NCBI GenBank assembly: GCA_030528385.1
Contig: JAUMYZ010000008.1
Location: 1 to 64,000, forward strand
Direction of reading: 5' to 3'
Source of the DNA: Moraxella sp.
GTDB lineage: Bacteria > Pseudomonadota > Gammaproteobacteria > Pseudomonadales > Moraxellaceae
DNA: 64,000 nt
Part shown: positions 1 to 8,205 of the stretch, piece after piece
Position numbering within the stretch: position 1 is the first letter of the stretch
Layout of the letters: each line of letters begins with the position of its first letter
Translations under genes and position numbers: made by a program
Notes under the pieces: model-generated
Database searches by the model: none
The model's input: only the letters and a program-made list of their open reading frames with translations
Told to the model about the DNA's origin: nothing

Positions 1-16
1 CAGCATCTTATTTAAG

Positions 17-43
17 CCCCCGCATTGGAAGATGTGGGGGTTT
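17..43 (+). terminator. Rho-independent terminator of a gene left of the window
   Basis: CCCCCGCAT pairs with ATGTGGGGG (one G-T wobble) around a six-base loop, followed by a short T run. It lies just before the first gene, so it probably ends a transcript that enters from the left. The T tract is short, so efficiency is uncertain. Confidence 0.6.
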
Positions 44-59
44 GTTGTTGGGGGGAATT

Positions 60-446
60 ATGCAGCTTGAAAAGATGTATGTAGTTGGTGGTCTTGGAAT
101 TGCCATTTGTATTTGGGTAGAAGCGATAATGCTGGAAAAGAATGCAGGCAGATTTTTGCAAGACAGTGTCTTGTTTGCTGTGATCAGTTTATTGACGCTG
201 ATTTGGCTGTTGGTGTCGGCTGCTGCGCTTTATTTTTTACAATTTGACCGTTATGCCATCAGTGTGCCTGTTGTATATGGCATTTATTCTGTGATGGGTT
301 GGGTATATGGTGCAAAGTTGGTGGATAAATTGCCAGATGACCCCAGAGAACTGGTCATGCCAGCCAAATATTTGGTATTTTCCAAGTCATTTGCGCTGGT
401 GTTTGCTGCCTTATGTGTTTTTGTTTTACTAAAGCATGATGCCTGA
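60..446 (+). CDS. small multi-pass inner-membrane protein, unknown function
   Basis: The product is about 128 aa with four hydrophobic stretches (near residues 5-22, 39-61, 68-85 and 104-124), so it is probably a small integral membrane protein. I chose the ATG at 60 because a G-rich ribosome site sits just before it. A TTG at 42 in the same frame lies inside the tail of the preceding terminator and is less likely. No catalytic motif is visible and I do not recognise the family. It stands alone between the terminator at 17-43 and the cspA promoter. Confidence 0.7.
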   Translation: MQLEKMYVVGGLGIAICIWVEAIMLEKNAGRFLQDSVLFAVISLLTLIWLLVSAAALYFLQFDRYAISVPVVYGIYSVMGWVYGAKLVDKLPDDPRELVMPAKYLVFSKSFALVFAALCVFVLLKHDA

Positions 447-480
447 AGATGTCGATTTTTTGCTGATTTTTTAAAATAAA

Positions 481-510
481 TTACTTTTTTATTAAAAAAT
501 TTGTTATACT
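481..510 (+). promoter_or_regulatory. Predicted sigma-70 promoter of cspA
   Basis: TTACTT (481-486) and TATACT (505-510) are 18 bases apart in a very AT-rich stretch. This would give a cspA 5' leader of about 250 nt, which suits a cold-shock gene. The region 447-767 holds no convincing gene; the open frame 667-984 overlaps cspA out of frame and is a shadow. Confidence 0.55.
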
Positions 511-767
511 GAGCCAGTGGTATTTATGTACCAATGAGTTAAGTTGTAAAAGGTATTTTATTATAAAGTACAAAACGACTTTGATAGACTTGCAACAAGT
601 GCGGTGATATCAGGGCGTATGGTTGATTTGAACAATTTTAGACTATAGTGGTTTAGTATTGGTTGAATGTTGGCGTCGTTATTTCATACTTATTTTGCAC
701 GTTTTGGCAACATAAATATTTTGTGGGCAGTTTTGCCATTTCAATCAATTTCAAATAGGAAATCTCT

Positions 768-980
768 ATGTCAAATAAAGTTCAAGGCACTGTCAAGTGG
801 TTTAATGAAGCCAAAGGTTTTGGGTTTATTGCTCAAGACAATGGCGGTCAAGATGTGTTTGCGCACTATAGCGCCATTCAGGGCACAGGTTTTAAAACCC
901 TTACTGAAGGTCAAAAGGTTCTGTTCGTGCTCACTGAAGGTCAAAAAGGGCCACAAGCTGAGCAGATTGAAACCATGTAA
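768..980 (+). CDS. cspA: CspA-family cold shock protein
   Basis: This 70-aa protein is one cold shock domain. The RNA-binding motif RNP1 reads KGFGFI (residues 16-21) and RNP2 reads VFAHYSAI (30-37). Members bind single-stranded RNA and DNA, melt secondary structure and act as RNA chaperones in the cytoplasm. The length is typical of the family. AGGAAAT lies 6-12 bases before the ATG. The gene is monocistronic, with a predicted promoter about 260 bases upstream and a strong hairpin terminator just downstream. Long leaders in E. coli cspA act as a temperature-sensing element; that this one does so is inference. Which Csp paralogue it is cannot be decided from the sequence. Confidence 0.96.
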   Translation: MSNKVQGTVKWFNEAKGFGFIAQDNGGQDVFAHYSAIQGTGFKTLTEGQKVLFVLTEGQKGPQAEQIETM

Positions 981-996
981 TTGACTAAGACCAAGA

Positions 997-1023
997 ACAT
1001 CGCTGCAACAGCGGTGTTTTTTA
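997..1023 (+). terminator. Terminator of cspA
   Basis: ACATCGCTG pairs with CAGCGGTGT (one G-T wobble) around a three-base loop, followed directly by a run of seven T. It starts 16 bases after the cspA stop codon. Confidence 0.85.
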
Positions 1024-1040
1024 TTGCCAATAAAAAATGA

Positions 1041-1102
1041 CCCATGATTCACCCAAATAAGTTGCGTTGTTTTGGCGATTTTTGCACAATTTGAGTCATG
1101 GG
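1041..1102. repeat. Inverted repeat upstream of etfBA
   Basis: CCCATGATTC (1041-1050) and GAGTCATGGG (1093-1102) can pair over 10 positions with one wobble, separated by 42 bases. The pair sits immediately upstream of the predicted etfBA promoter, so it could be a regulator-binding pair of half-sites. It could also be chance. Confidence 0.35.
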
Positions 1103-1113
1103 CACAATTGTTG

Positions 1114-1142
1114 TTTACAAACCTGTTTTCAAATGATATAAA
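1114..1142 (+). promoter_or_regulatory. Predicted sigma-70 promoter of etfBA
   Basis: TTTACA (1114-1119) and TATAAA (1137-1142) are spaced by 17 bases, about 30 bases before the etfB ribosome site. Confidence 0.5.
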
Positions 1143-1179
1143 GGGTTGTTGATTCTTATTATTTAACGATGGAGAAACC

Positions 1180-1929
1180 ATGAAAGTATTAGTTGCGGTT
1201 AAGCGTGTGGTTGACCACAATGTCAAGGTGCGCGTTAAAGCGGATGAATCTGGTGTTGAGCTGACCAATGCCAAGATGAGCGTTAATCCATTTTGTGAGA
1301 TTGCCATTGAAGAAGCGGTGCGTCTCAAAGAAAAAGGCATTGCCAGTGAGATTATTGCTGTCAGCGTGGGCACAAGCCAAGCCCAAGAACAAATTCGCTC
1401 GGCGTTGGCTTTGGGTGCTGACCGTGGTATTTTGGTGCAAACCGATGACAAGGCCTATCCTTTGCAGGTGGCAAAGATTTTAAAAGCGATTGCCACTGCC
1501 GAAGATGCAAAAATTGTCTTACTGGGCAAACAAGCCATTGACGATGACAACAACCAAACAGGTCAGATGTTGGCGGCACTGATGAATGTGGCTCAGGGCA
1601 CTTTTGCTTCAGAAGTGGTGGTAGAAGGCGACCGCGTCAAAGTAACGCGCGAGATTGATGGTGGATTACAGACCGTTGCGTTGTCATTGCCTGCAGTGAT
1701 TACTGCCGATTTGCGTCTAAATGAGCCACGCTATCCAAAATTGCCCAATATTATGGCAGCCAAGAAAAAACCACTTGAAACCAAAACCCCTGCAGACTTT
1801 GGTGTGGATATGACGGCCAAACTAAAAACCATCAAAGTGGTGGCACCAGCTGAGCGTGGTGCGGGTGTTAAAGTGGCAAGCGTTGATGAGCTGCTTGACA
1901 AACTAAAAAATGAAGCCAAAGTACTTTGA
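1180..1929 (+). CDS. etfB: Electron transfer flavoprotein subunit beta
   Basis: This is the small subunit (249 aa, the usual length) of the soluble ETF heterodimer. ETF carries electrons from acyl-CoA and other FAD dehydrogenases to ETF:quinone oxidoreductase. The N-terminus begins [12 protein letters not shown], and the family signature region around residues 100-125 includes [15 protein letters not shown], which contributes to AMP binding. GGAGAA precedes the ATG. The gene is followed by etfA after 33 bases, so the two subunits are probably co-transcribed. No lesion is seen. Confidence 0.97.
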   Translation: MKVLVAVKRVVDHNVKVRVKADESGVELTNAKMSVNPFCEIAIEEAVRLKEKGIASEIIAVSVGTSQAQEQIRSALALGADRGILVQTDDKAYPLQVAKILKAIATAEDAKIVLLGKQAIDDDNNQTGQMLAALMNVAQGTFASEVVVEGDRVKVTREIDGGLQTVALSLPAVITADLRLNEPRYPKLPNIMAAKKKPLETKTPADFGVDMTAKLKTIKVVAPAERGAGVKVASVDELLDKLKNEAKVL

Positions 1930-1962
1930 TAGTGATTGACAGATTTTTATAAGGATACCAAT

Positions 1963-2895
1963 ATGACGATTTTGGTTTATGCAGAACACGACAATAAAGA
2001 ACTTAAATCAGCCACCCTTGCCACCATTACTGCGGCAGCGCAAATCAATGCCGATGTGCATGTGTTGGTAGCAGGTGCTGGTGTCGCTGCGGTGGCTGAT
2101 GCGTTGTCTCAAGTTGCGGGCGTTGGCAAGGTGTTGGTGGCAGACAATGCTGTTTTTGCTCATCAACTGGCAGAAAATGTGGCGCCTTTAGTGGCGACTT
2201 TGGCACAAGACTACACCCACATCGTTGCCCCAGCGACCACCACAGGCAAAAACTTTATGCCGCGTGTGGCGGCGCTGCTTGATGTGAGCATGGTGTCAGA
2301 CATCACGGCAGTTGTTGCGCCAGACACTTTTGAGCGTCCCATTTATGCTGGCAATGCTGTTGCCACAGTACAAACTGGCGAAGATAAAGTTGTTCTAACG
2401 GTGCGCACCACCGCTTTTGATTTGGCCAGTGCCACAGGTGGCAACGCCAGCATTGAGACCGTTTCTATTGGTGAAGATAAAGGGCAATCTAACTTTGTTA
2501 GCGAAGAGCTTGCCAAGAGCGACCGTCCAGAGCTGACTTCGGCATCGGTGGTGGTGTCAGGCGGACGGGCGTTGGCAAATGGCGAAAACTTTGCCAAATA
2601 CATTGAGCCATTGGCGGACAAGCTGGGTGCGGCAGTGGGCGCATCTCGTGCGGCGGTGGACGCGGGCTTTGTGCCAAATGACATGCAAGTGGGTCAAACT
2701 GGTAAGATTGTTGCGCCAAACCTGTATATCGCTGTGGGCATTTCGGGTGCAATTCAGCATTTGGCGGGCATGAAAGATTCCAAAGTGATTGTGGCAATCA
2801 ACAACGACCCTGAAGCGCCGATTGCCAGCGTGGCAGATTATTTCTTGGAAGCCGATTTGTTTGATGTGTTGCCAGAGCTGACTGGCAAACTATAA
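1963..2895 (+). CDS. etfA: Electron transfer flavoprotein subunit alpha
   Basis: The 310-aa product is the FAD-binding subunit of ETF. The C-terminal FAD domain shows VVSGGRAL, then [18 protein letters not shown] and [12 protein letters not shown], and ends with [12 protein letters not shown], all typical ETF-alpha segments. I placed the start at the ATG at 1963, which has AAGGA eight bases upstream. A TTG at 1936 in the same frame would add nine unrelated residues. It is the last gene of the etfBA operon and is closed by a hairpin shared with the convergent ridA. Confidence 0.97.
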   Translation: MTILVYAEHDNKELKSATLATITAAAQINADVHVLVAGAGVAAVADALSQVAGVGKVLVADNAVFAHQLAENVAPLVATLAQDYTHIVAPATTTGKNFMPRVAALLDVSMVSDITAVVAPDTFERPIYAGNAVATVQTGEDKVVLTVRTTAFDLASATGGNASIETVSIGEDKGQSNFVSEELAKSDRPELTSASVVVSGGRALANGENFAKYIEPLADKLGAAVGASRAAVDAGFVPNDMQVGQTGKIVAPNLYIAVGISGAIQHLAGMKDSKVIVAINNDPEAPIASVADYFLEADLFDVLPELTGKL

Positions 2896-2917
2896 TCGGT
2901 TGCCATTTTATTGGCAC

Positions 2918-2954
2918 AAAACGCACCTTGATAAAAGCTATCGGGTGCGTTTTT
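2918..2954. terminator. Bidirectional terminator between etfA and ridA
   Basis: AAAACGCACC (2918-2927) pairs with GGTGCGTTTT (2944-2953). A T run follows on the plus strand, and the A run at the left end gives a T run on the minus strand. It can therefore end both the etfBA and the dadA-ridA transcripts. Confidence 0.85.
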
Positions 2955-2981
2955 GAATAATTGCTATAAATAAAGCTGCTT

Positions 2982-3335
2982 TTATGGTTTGGCGGCAATC
3001 ACCATGATTTCTATAAGCCAGTTGGGATTGACCAAATTTGCTTCAATGGTGGCACGAGATGGTGGGGTGATGTCGGCGACCCACTGTGTCCATACTGCAT
3101 TAAATGCGTCAAAATCCGCCAAGTTTTTGATGAATACTTGCACTGATAGCATACGTGATTTGTCTGTGCCTGCCAAAGCAAGCATTTTGTCAATGTTGGC
3201 AAGCACTTGTTTGCTTTGACCAACAATGTCTAAGCTGTCATCGTCGGGCACTTGCCCTGCCAAATAAACGGTGTGATTGTGTACGCTCACTTCACTTAGT
3301 GTGGCGCTGCTTTTAAAACGTTGAATGTCGCTCAT
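2982..3335 (-). CDS. ridA: RidA family enamine/imine deaminase
   Basis: This 117-aa protein belongs to the RidA (YjgF/YER057c/UK114) family, small trimeric enzymes that hydrolyse reactive enamines and imines. The C-terminal signature PPSRATIEANLVNP followed by LIEIMVIA contains the arginine that binds the substrate carboxylate in active RidA proteins. The gene starts 3 bases after the dadA stop codon, so the two are surely co-transcribed. DadA makes imino acids by oxidising D-amino acids, which gives a natural substrate for RidA; that functional link is inferred from the coupling. It may be a RidA subfamily other than the archetype. Confidence 0.9.
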   Translation of the reverse strand: MSDIQRFKSSATLSEVSVHNHTVYLAGQVPDDDSLDIVGQSKQVLANIDKMLALAGTDKSRMLSVQVFIKNLADFDAFNAVWTQWVADITPPSRATIEANLVNPNWLIEIMVIAAKP

Positions 3336-3338
3336 AAT

Positions 3339-4595
3339 TCACCTTTGTTGATATCTGTCCAACGATAAGCCGTCTAAGCTGATGTCCGTTGGGCGACCAA
3401 GCACAATGTCGCTGATTAGTTTACCAGAGCCGCACGCCATCGTCCAGCCAAGTGTGCCATGTCCTGTATTGATGGTCAGATTGTTAAATTTGGTGCGTCC
3501 GATGATGGGGGTGCTGTCTGGGGTCATGGGGCGCAAGCCCGTCCAGAATGTTGCTTTGGATAAATCGCCCCCTGTAAATAAGCTGCCAACAACCATCTCA
3601 AGAGTCTTGCGGCGTGCTTGTTTCAAAGACAAATCAAAGCCTGACAACTCCGCCATGCCACCCACACGGATACGCTCATCAAAACGGGTGATGGCAACTT
3701 TGTAGGTTTCGTCCAGCACTGTGGAGACAGGCGCGCGCTTGGCGTCTTTGATGGGAATGGTCAAAGAATAACCTTTGACAGGATAGACAGGCAAATCAAG
3801 ACCCAACGGCTTGGCAAGCTGGCGCGAATAGCTGCCACAAGCAAGCACATATTGGTCGGCACTGAGCTGCTGTCCGTTGATGACGATGCCGGTGATGCTG
3901 TTGCTGTCGGTTACTATTTTTTCAATATGTTGATTAAAAAGAAACTCTACGCCCAGCTCGCTGGCGAGTTTGGCAAGGGCTTTGGTGAATAAATTGCAGT
4001 CGCCTGTCTCATCATTGGGCAGTCTAAGACCGCCAACCAAACCATCGGCATATGCCAGCGCTGGCTCAACCGTGCTCAGCTGTTGGGCGCTGTCAAACAA
4101 TTCATAAGCCACGCCGCATTCTTGCAACACTTGAACGTCTTTGCCCACAGCGTCAAGTTGGGCTTGAGTACGAAACAGCTGCAGCGTGCCTTGGGTGCGT
4201 TGCTGGTATTGTATGTTGGTGTCGGCGCGCAACTGACGCAAGCAATCTCGGCTGTATTCAGAGACGCGCATAAGACGTTCTTTGTTGATGGTGTAGCTGT
4301 GTAAGTTGCAGTTTTGGAGCATTTGCCACATCCATGACAGTTGCCACAGGCCGCCATCAATGCCGATGGATAGGGGAGCATGCTTGTCAAAGAGCCATTT
4401 GATGGCTTTTAGGGGAATGCCAGGGGCTGCCCAAGGTGTTGAATAACCAGGGGATATCTGCCCTGCGTTGCCATGGCTGGTTTCTTCGGCGACATCGCTT
4501 TGGCGTTCAATGACCGTAACACTGACACCTTGTTTGGCAAGATAATATGCTGTGCTAACACCGATGACGCCGCCGCCTAACACAAAAACTTTCAT
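3339..4595 (-). CDS. dadA: D-amino acid dehydrogenase small subunit
   Basis: This 418-aa FAD enzyme oxidises D-amino acids (D-alanine in particular) to 2-oxo acids and feeds electrons to the quinone pool at the inner membrane. The N-terminal dinucleotide fold reads VLGGGVIG. The central part has [12 protein letters not shown], and the C-terminal FAD-contact segment reads [15 protein letters not shown] then [16 protein letters not shown], all typical of DadA. I chose the ATG at 4595, which has AGGAA before it, over an upstream in-frame codon at 4616. Length matches DadA (about 430 aa in E. coli). It leads a two-gene operon with ridA. No alanine racemase gene is adjacent in the window. Confidence 0.93.
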   Translation of the reverse strand: MKVFVLGGGVIGVSTAYYLAKQGVSVTVIERQSDVAEETSHGNAGQISPGYSTPWAAPGIPLKAIKWLFDKHAPLSIGIDGGLWQLSWMWQMLQNCNLHSYTINKERLMRVSEYSRDCLRQLRADTNIQYQQRTQGTLQLFRTQAQLDAVGKDVQVLQECGVAYELFDSAQQLSTVEPALAYADGLVGGLRLPNDETGDCNLFTKALAKLASELGVEFLFNQHIEKIVTDSNSITGIVINGQQLSADQYVLACGSYSRQLAKPLGLDLPVYPVKGYSLTIPIKDAKRAPVSTVLDETYKVAITRFDERIRVGGMAELSGFDLSLKQARRKTLEMVVGSLFTGGDLSKATFWTGLRPMTPDSTPIIGRTKFNNLTINTGHGTLGWTMACGSGKLISDIVLGRPTDISLDGLSLDRYQQR

Positions 4596-4667
4596 GGAAT
4601 GGTTCCTAAAAATCAATAACGCATTTATTATAAAGCAACTTTATATGATAACAAGCTGTCAGTGGCT

Positions 4668-4697
4668 TTGACAAGTTAAAATTGTTTGCAATATAAT
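4668..4697 (+). promoter_or_regulatory. Near-consensus sigma-70 promoter
   Basis: A perfect TTGACA (4668-4673) and a perfect TATAAT (4692-4697) are 18 bases apart. It drives the TPR protein gene at 4819 with a leader of about 115 nt. It is the best-matching promoter in the window. Confidence 0.8.
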
Positions 4698-4818
4698 AGC
4701 AACATGTACATATGTTGCTTGCTCACCCAAACCAATCAGAACAAGAGCCATTGGGCGGCAAAATTAAGTATGACATTGATTGAGTAATGGTTTTTATTGA
4801 TTTGATAGGAGATATATA

Positions 4819-6555
4819 ATGAATAATTTCACTTATTTATTAAATTATGTTGACAAAGAACAATACCCGCAGTTGTATTTGGTGATTGATTTGGGTGTAC
4901 AAGCCGAAAAATACCTATTTGTGGATACCAATGTTGCGCTGTTTAAGTTGCGCCAGCTTAATGAATCTTTTGTGAAGTTGATTGCCCAAAAAAATGACAT
5001 CAGCCTTGAGCAGTATGATGAGACCAAAGAGCGGGTGATTGAGTTGTCCGTCGCTGCGCTGATTCACCAAATTACCAGCAAACTCAATATCAGCAACTAC
5101 ACCAGAGAGTTGTTTTATAAAATTTTGGAAGTGGGCAATGAAGCGGTGCATGACCCGTTATACAATGACATTGACGTGGCACAACACCGCTTGCAAGACG
5201 CTTATAACATCGTTTGTGTTTTCTTTGTGTGGCACTATGCGCCAAGGGATTTTGTGCAGCGTGCGTTTGTTACTCCAGAGTTGCCAACGTCAGCGCCAGC
5301 GTCAGAGCAACCAGCGCCAACACTGACACCGACCAGTGCGGCAACCCAAGCACCAACCAAGTCAGTTGATGAACAAAAAGCCAACGATTGGGTGCAGCAG
5401 GGCAATCAATTTCGCAAACTAAGAAATTATTACAAGGCGCGAGAATGTTATGAGAATGCCATACAAGAAAATCCCAATCATGGCTTTGCCATCTATCAGC
5501 TGGGCATGCTGTACAAAAACTCACGCGAAGATGGCGGTCGTGATAAGGCTGAGACATTTTTTGAAAAAGCGGTGGGGCTAAACTATGGATTTGCTTATGC
5601 GCCTTTGGCGGAGATGTTGTTGGACAAAAATGATGGTCTGCTTGCAGAGCGTGTCTTTGATTTGCTCAATCGCAGTTTGAGTTTTGATAAGCCCAACAAT
5701 CTCACTTATGTGCTGCTGTCCAAGATTTATGAAAAAGGACTGCTTGGCACACCCAAGGATTTGCCAAAGGCATTGGAATACGCAATCCAAGCCCACGAAG
5801 CAAAATATCCCAATATGGAAGCTAAGATAGCCCGCCTAGAAAGATTGGTGCAAGAGCAACCTGCAGCACAGACCAGTAGCAAGACAGATAATGTGGACAA
5901 TATTACGATGGATACGCCTGCACAGGCTTCAGCAGTGCCAATATCCATCAAAACCATCAATGCGCGTTTAGCTGCATTAAAGGCACTGTATCAAGAGTGC
6001 TATGGCGAATCTTTGGCGGTGAAGCGGCTTGATGAGCATTGGTTGCAGCAGGCGGATTTATCAGACAGTTCGGCGCTGAGTGAGCTTTTGGCGCTGACAG
6101 AGAAGGTGTCGTTTAATAAGATGAGCGTCGTTGCCATTTATGAGTTTGTCAAGCAGATAAATGGCTTGGTTGAGCGTTGCCATCGCTTGCTTGGTCAAAA
6201 AATGTCAGACGCCAAGCCAAGCGCTGAGCAAAAAGTAAGCAGTCAAATGGCAAACGAACCATGCCAACAAGCAAAGCAATGCTATCAAGCCAAAGAGTAT
6301 GCCAAAGTGATAGAGCTTGTAAAACCTATAAAGGATAAAGTATCTGATGAAATGCGTCTGTTGTTGGCACAAAGCTATTTTGAATGGGGGCGTATACATC
6401 ATCATGGTTATGGGGTGGAGCAAGACTTGAGTCGTGCTTTGCAATGCTACCAAGACAGTCAACTGCCCGAAGCCCAAATTGCCATCAAAGAGCTGATAGA
6501 CCAGTATTTTGATACACCAGAAGTCAAAAGATTTTTGGCGAATTATCGAGCATAA
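4819..6555 (+). CDS. DUF4145-like / TPR repeat protein, unknown function
   Basis: The 578-aa protein has no signal peptide or membrane segment, so it is probably cytoplasmic. Residues 1-145 form an alpha-helical domain with the pattern FYKILEVGNEAVHD (residues 99-112). This resembles DUF4145-type domains, which are also found at the N-terminus of type I restriction HsdR proteins and in other defence proteins. A Pro/Thr/Ala linker (about 152-182) follows, then TPR or Sel1-like repeats (about 188-330 and again 480-560), including EAIYQLGMLYKNS-like helices. A second helical region lies between them. TAGGAG sits before the ATG. It is a single-gene unit with a strong promoter and its own terminator. 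No catalytic residues are evident; a scaffold or adaptor role is the most I would infer. Confidence 0.85.
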   Translation: MNNFTYLLNYVDKEQYPQLYLVIDLGVQAEKYLFVDTNVALFKLRQLNESFVKLIAQKNDISLEQYDETKERVIELSVAALIHQITSKLNISNYTRELFYKILEVGNEAVHDPLYNDIDVAQHRLQDAYNIVCVFFVWHYAPRDFVQRAFVTPELPTSAPASEQPAPTLTPTSAATQAPTKSVDEQKANDWVQQGNQFRKLRNYYKARECYENAIQENPNHGFAIYQLGMLYKNSREDGGRDKAETFFEKAVGLNYGFAYAPLAEMLLDKNDGLLAERVFDLLNRSLSFDKPNNLTYVLLSKIYEKGLLGTPKDLPKALEYAIQAHEAKYPNMEAKIARLERLVQEQPAAQTSSKTDNVDNITMDTPAQASAVPISIKTINARLAALKALYQECYGESLAVKRLDEHWLQQADLSDSSALSELLALTEKVSFNKMSVVAIYEFVKQINGLVERCHRLLGQKMSDAKPSAEQKVSSQMANEPCQQAKQCYQAKEYAKVIELVKPIKDKVSDEMRLLLAQSYFEWGRIHHHGYGVEQDLSRALQCYQDSQLPEAQIAIKELIDQYFDTPEVKRFLANYRA

Positions 6556-6570
6556 GCGCCATGTGGCGCT
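6555..6570. repeat. Short perfect palindromic hairpin after the TPR gene
   Basis: AGCGCC and GGCGCT flank a four-base loop directly at the stop codon of the TPR gene. It has no T run and may only protect the 3' end or help the terminator that follows. Confidence 0.45.
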
Positions 6571-6587
6571 GTTGTGTGTCAAATTTT

Positions 6588-6611
6588 AAAAGGGGTCTAG
6601 CCCCTTTTTTT
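6588..6611. terminator. Bidirectional terminator between the TPR gene and hemO
   Basis: AAAAGGGG and CCCCTTTT flank a five-base loop, with seven T following on the plus strand and an A run on the other side. It overlaps the last codon of the convergent heme oxygenase gene. Confidence 0.85.
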
Positions 6612-7185
6612 AGGTGTTAATCCCATAAATCTTACGAACCACGCGTTTGTAGTAAGCAAAAGCGTCATCGGCACCTTTCATGGCGGCTTTTTTGTCTGCA
6701 GCAGACAAAGGCAAAGCGTCAATTTTGGCTTTAACGCTGCGCCAGTGGGGCATGCGTCCATCTGGATGGGCTGCAAGATGAGAAGCGCCAAAACTGTCTG
6801 TCAACTCAATTTTGCCTGCTTCTTTGTATAAGATTGCCGCACCTACATTGGAGCCTTCTGCGCAGTAGAGCCAACCGATGGCTTCGGCGTCGTTAAATTG
6901 TGGCGTTTCAACTGCTTTGCCATAGGGCTCAACGTTTAGGTCTTGCATGTCATTTGTCAGACGTTCAAGGCGACTTAGTGCTGCAAGTCCGTCAAATTGT
7001 GCCGCCAGCACTTTGTTGTGGTAAATGGGGCTGACAGTGCGGTGAAATTCATATTGGACTTGTAAAAATTTACGATAATTGTCCTGACTGGCAAAGGGTT
7101 GTGCGCTCATTACAAGGCTGTCTACAGAATCGTGCGTGGTGCGCGAATGTTCTTTTAGGGCTTGAGTTAAGGTAAGTTCGCTCAT
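6610..7185 (-). CDS. hemO: Bacterial heme oxygenase (HemO/PigA type)
   Basis: This 191-aa cytoplasmic enzyme cleaves heme to biliverdin, CO and ferrous iron, releasing iron from imported heme. The proximal ligand is most likely His18 in RTTHDSVD. The distal helix reads GWLYCAEGSNVGAAIL (about 104-119), with the flexible glycines that contact heme oxygen. Length fits the HemO/PigA class (about 190-200 aa). The promoter (7215-7243) and a Fur-box-like site (7255-7273) lie upstream, which points to iron repression. No heme receptor or TonB gene is adjacent, so the uptake system must be elsewhere. Whether the biliverdin isomer is alpha or beta/delta cannot be told. Confidence 0.92.
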   Translation of the reverse strand: MSELTLTQALKEHSRTTHDSVDSLVMSAQPFASQDNYRKFLQVQYEFHRTVSPIYHNKVLAAQFDGLAALSRLERLTNDMQDLNVEPYGKAVETPQFNDAEAIGWLYCAEGSNVGAAILYKEAGKIELTDSFGASHLAAHPDGRMPHWRSVKAKIDALPLSAADKKAAMKGADDAFAYYKRVVRKIYGINT

Positions 7186-7214
7186 AAATCACCTATGCGT
7201 TTGTTGTAAATGAA

Positions 7215-7243
7215 ACAATAATAAAATAACCGATTTTTGTCAA
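7215..7243 (-). promoter_or_regulatory. Predicted sigma-70 promoter of hemO
   Basis: On the minus strand TTGACA (7243-7238) and TATTGT (7220-7215) are separated by 17 bases. The leader to the ATG would be about 22 nt. Confidence 0.65.
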
Positions 7244-7254
7244 TTTGTAAATAA

Positions 7255-7273
7255 AATAATGATTATCATTTGT
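7255..7273. promoter_or_regulatory. Fur-box-like operator upstream of hemO
   Basis: The 19-base site AATAATGATTATCATTTGT matches the classical Fur consensus at 14 of 19 positions, 15 if the central W is allowed. The core AATGATTATCATT is a perfect inverted repeat. It lies just upstream of the hemO -35 element and about 110 bases from the divergent promoter at 7365-7392. Regulation of hemO by iron and Fur is the natural reading. Confidence 0.75.
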
Positions 7274-7364
7274 ATTTAAAGCGCATGTGATTGCTTGGGT
7301 GAATTCGGCTGTAAAAATTGAAAAATTGTGTTTTGGACAAAACTTGTCTGAATGTCAAAAGTCA

Positions 7365-7392
7365 TTGCTTTTTAAAGCATACAATATATAAT
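7365..7392 (+). promoter_or_regulatory. Predicted sigma-70 promoter of the exported protein gene
   Basis: TTGCTT (7365-7370) and a perfect TATAAT (7387-7392) with 16-base spacing, about 60 bases before the ribosome site of the gene at 7463. Confidence 0.6.
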
Positions 7393-7462
7393 GAAATGAC
7401 GTGTATATGAAGTGGTGTTTGATTGGCTGTCATTTGATTTGGCTTATAAAAAGGTGAGTATC

Positions 7463-8095
7463 ATGATAAAGGCGTATTTGCTTAGTGTATTGCTGTATTT
7501 ATTTGTCGGTCAAGTGGTCATGGCAGATGATGTATTTGCTGCTGATAAAATAGAAAAATATCATCATATCAAAAAGTTAGATTTGTCAACCATGCTAACA
7601 ACATTTTATCCCAATCAGCAACAAAACTTTCACCTAAATGCACAAAGTATTGGGGAGCTCAATGGTATGCCCTATGCGGGTTTGAGACAGCAGATTTTTC
7701 CGATTGGTAATCATGATTATCAAACTGTTGCTATCATGCATCCTGTACAAACCTATAAAAATGCGCAACAACAAACTCGCTATTTGGTACTGATTGAAAA
7801 ATGTCTCTCTAATAAGCAAGGAGAGCTGTTATCTGGAGTAAGCATTGCTTATGCCGAAGGCGATTTATATGTATTTAAAAAAATAAATCATGGTTATCAG
7901 TTGGTTGCTCGCAGTGCAGACGATACAGAGTTTGATTTTGCTTATGGAAGATTGCTGTTGGATTTGCCACAGCTTGCCAAAAGTTTAAAACCTGTGGGTG
8001 GGCACGTTCAAGCCAAGATAGAAGGCTATCAGGCACGTCAAAAAATAACAAGAATACTGACCATTAAAGAAGGTCAACATATTGTCCTTAAATAA
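7463..8095 (+). CDS. Exported protein of unknown function
   Basis: The 210-aa product starts with a clear Sec signal peptide (residues 1-20, hydrophobic core YLLSVLLYLFVG and a probable cut after VVMA), so it should be periplasmic or secreted. The ATG at 7463 has AAGGTGAG upstream and starts exactly at the signal peptide; the frame is open further back to 7412. One central Cys is seen (EKCLSN). I recognise no domain. The mature part is mixed alpha/beta with regularly spaced short strands. It is divergent from hemO, with the Fur site in the shared intergenic region, but its own promoter is far from that site. Confidence 0.8.
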   Translation: MIKAYLLSVLLYLFVGQVVMADDVFAADKIEKYHHIKKLDLSTMLTTFYPNQQQNFHLNAQSIGELNGMPYAGLRQQIFPIGNHDYQTVAIMHPVQTYKNAQQQTRYLVLIEKCLSNKQGELLSGVSIAYAEGDLYVFKKINHGYQLVARSADDTEFDFAYGRLLLDLPQLAKSLKPVGGHVQAKIEGYQARQKITRILTIKEGQHIVLK

Positions 8096-8205
8096 TCGCT
8101 GTGGCTTATTTGCCTGCCAAACTTTGCGCTTGTATGTTTTGTAATGAAATTTATCACAATGCAAAGATGTCATTCTGCATAACAATACTGTACAATGTGA
8201 TAATC

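Noticed and set aside
597..605. AAGTGCGGT, the 9-base uptake signal of Pasteurellaceae
   Set aside because: A single copy upstream of cspA in a non-Pasteurellaceae genome; expected by chance.
667..984. 105-aa frame overlapping cspA
   Set aside because: It runs out of frame through the certain cspA gene and its leader; its protein looks random.
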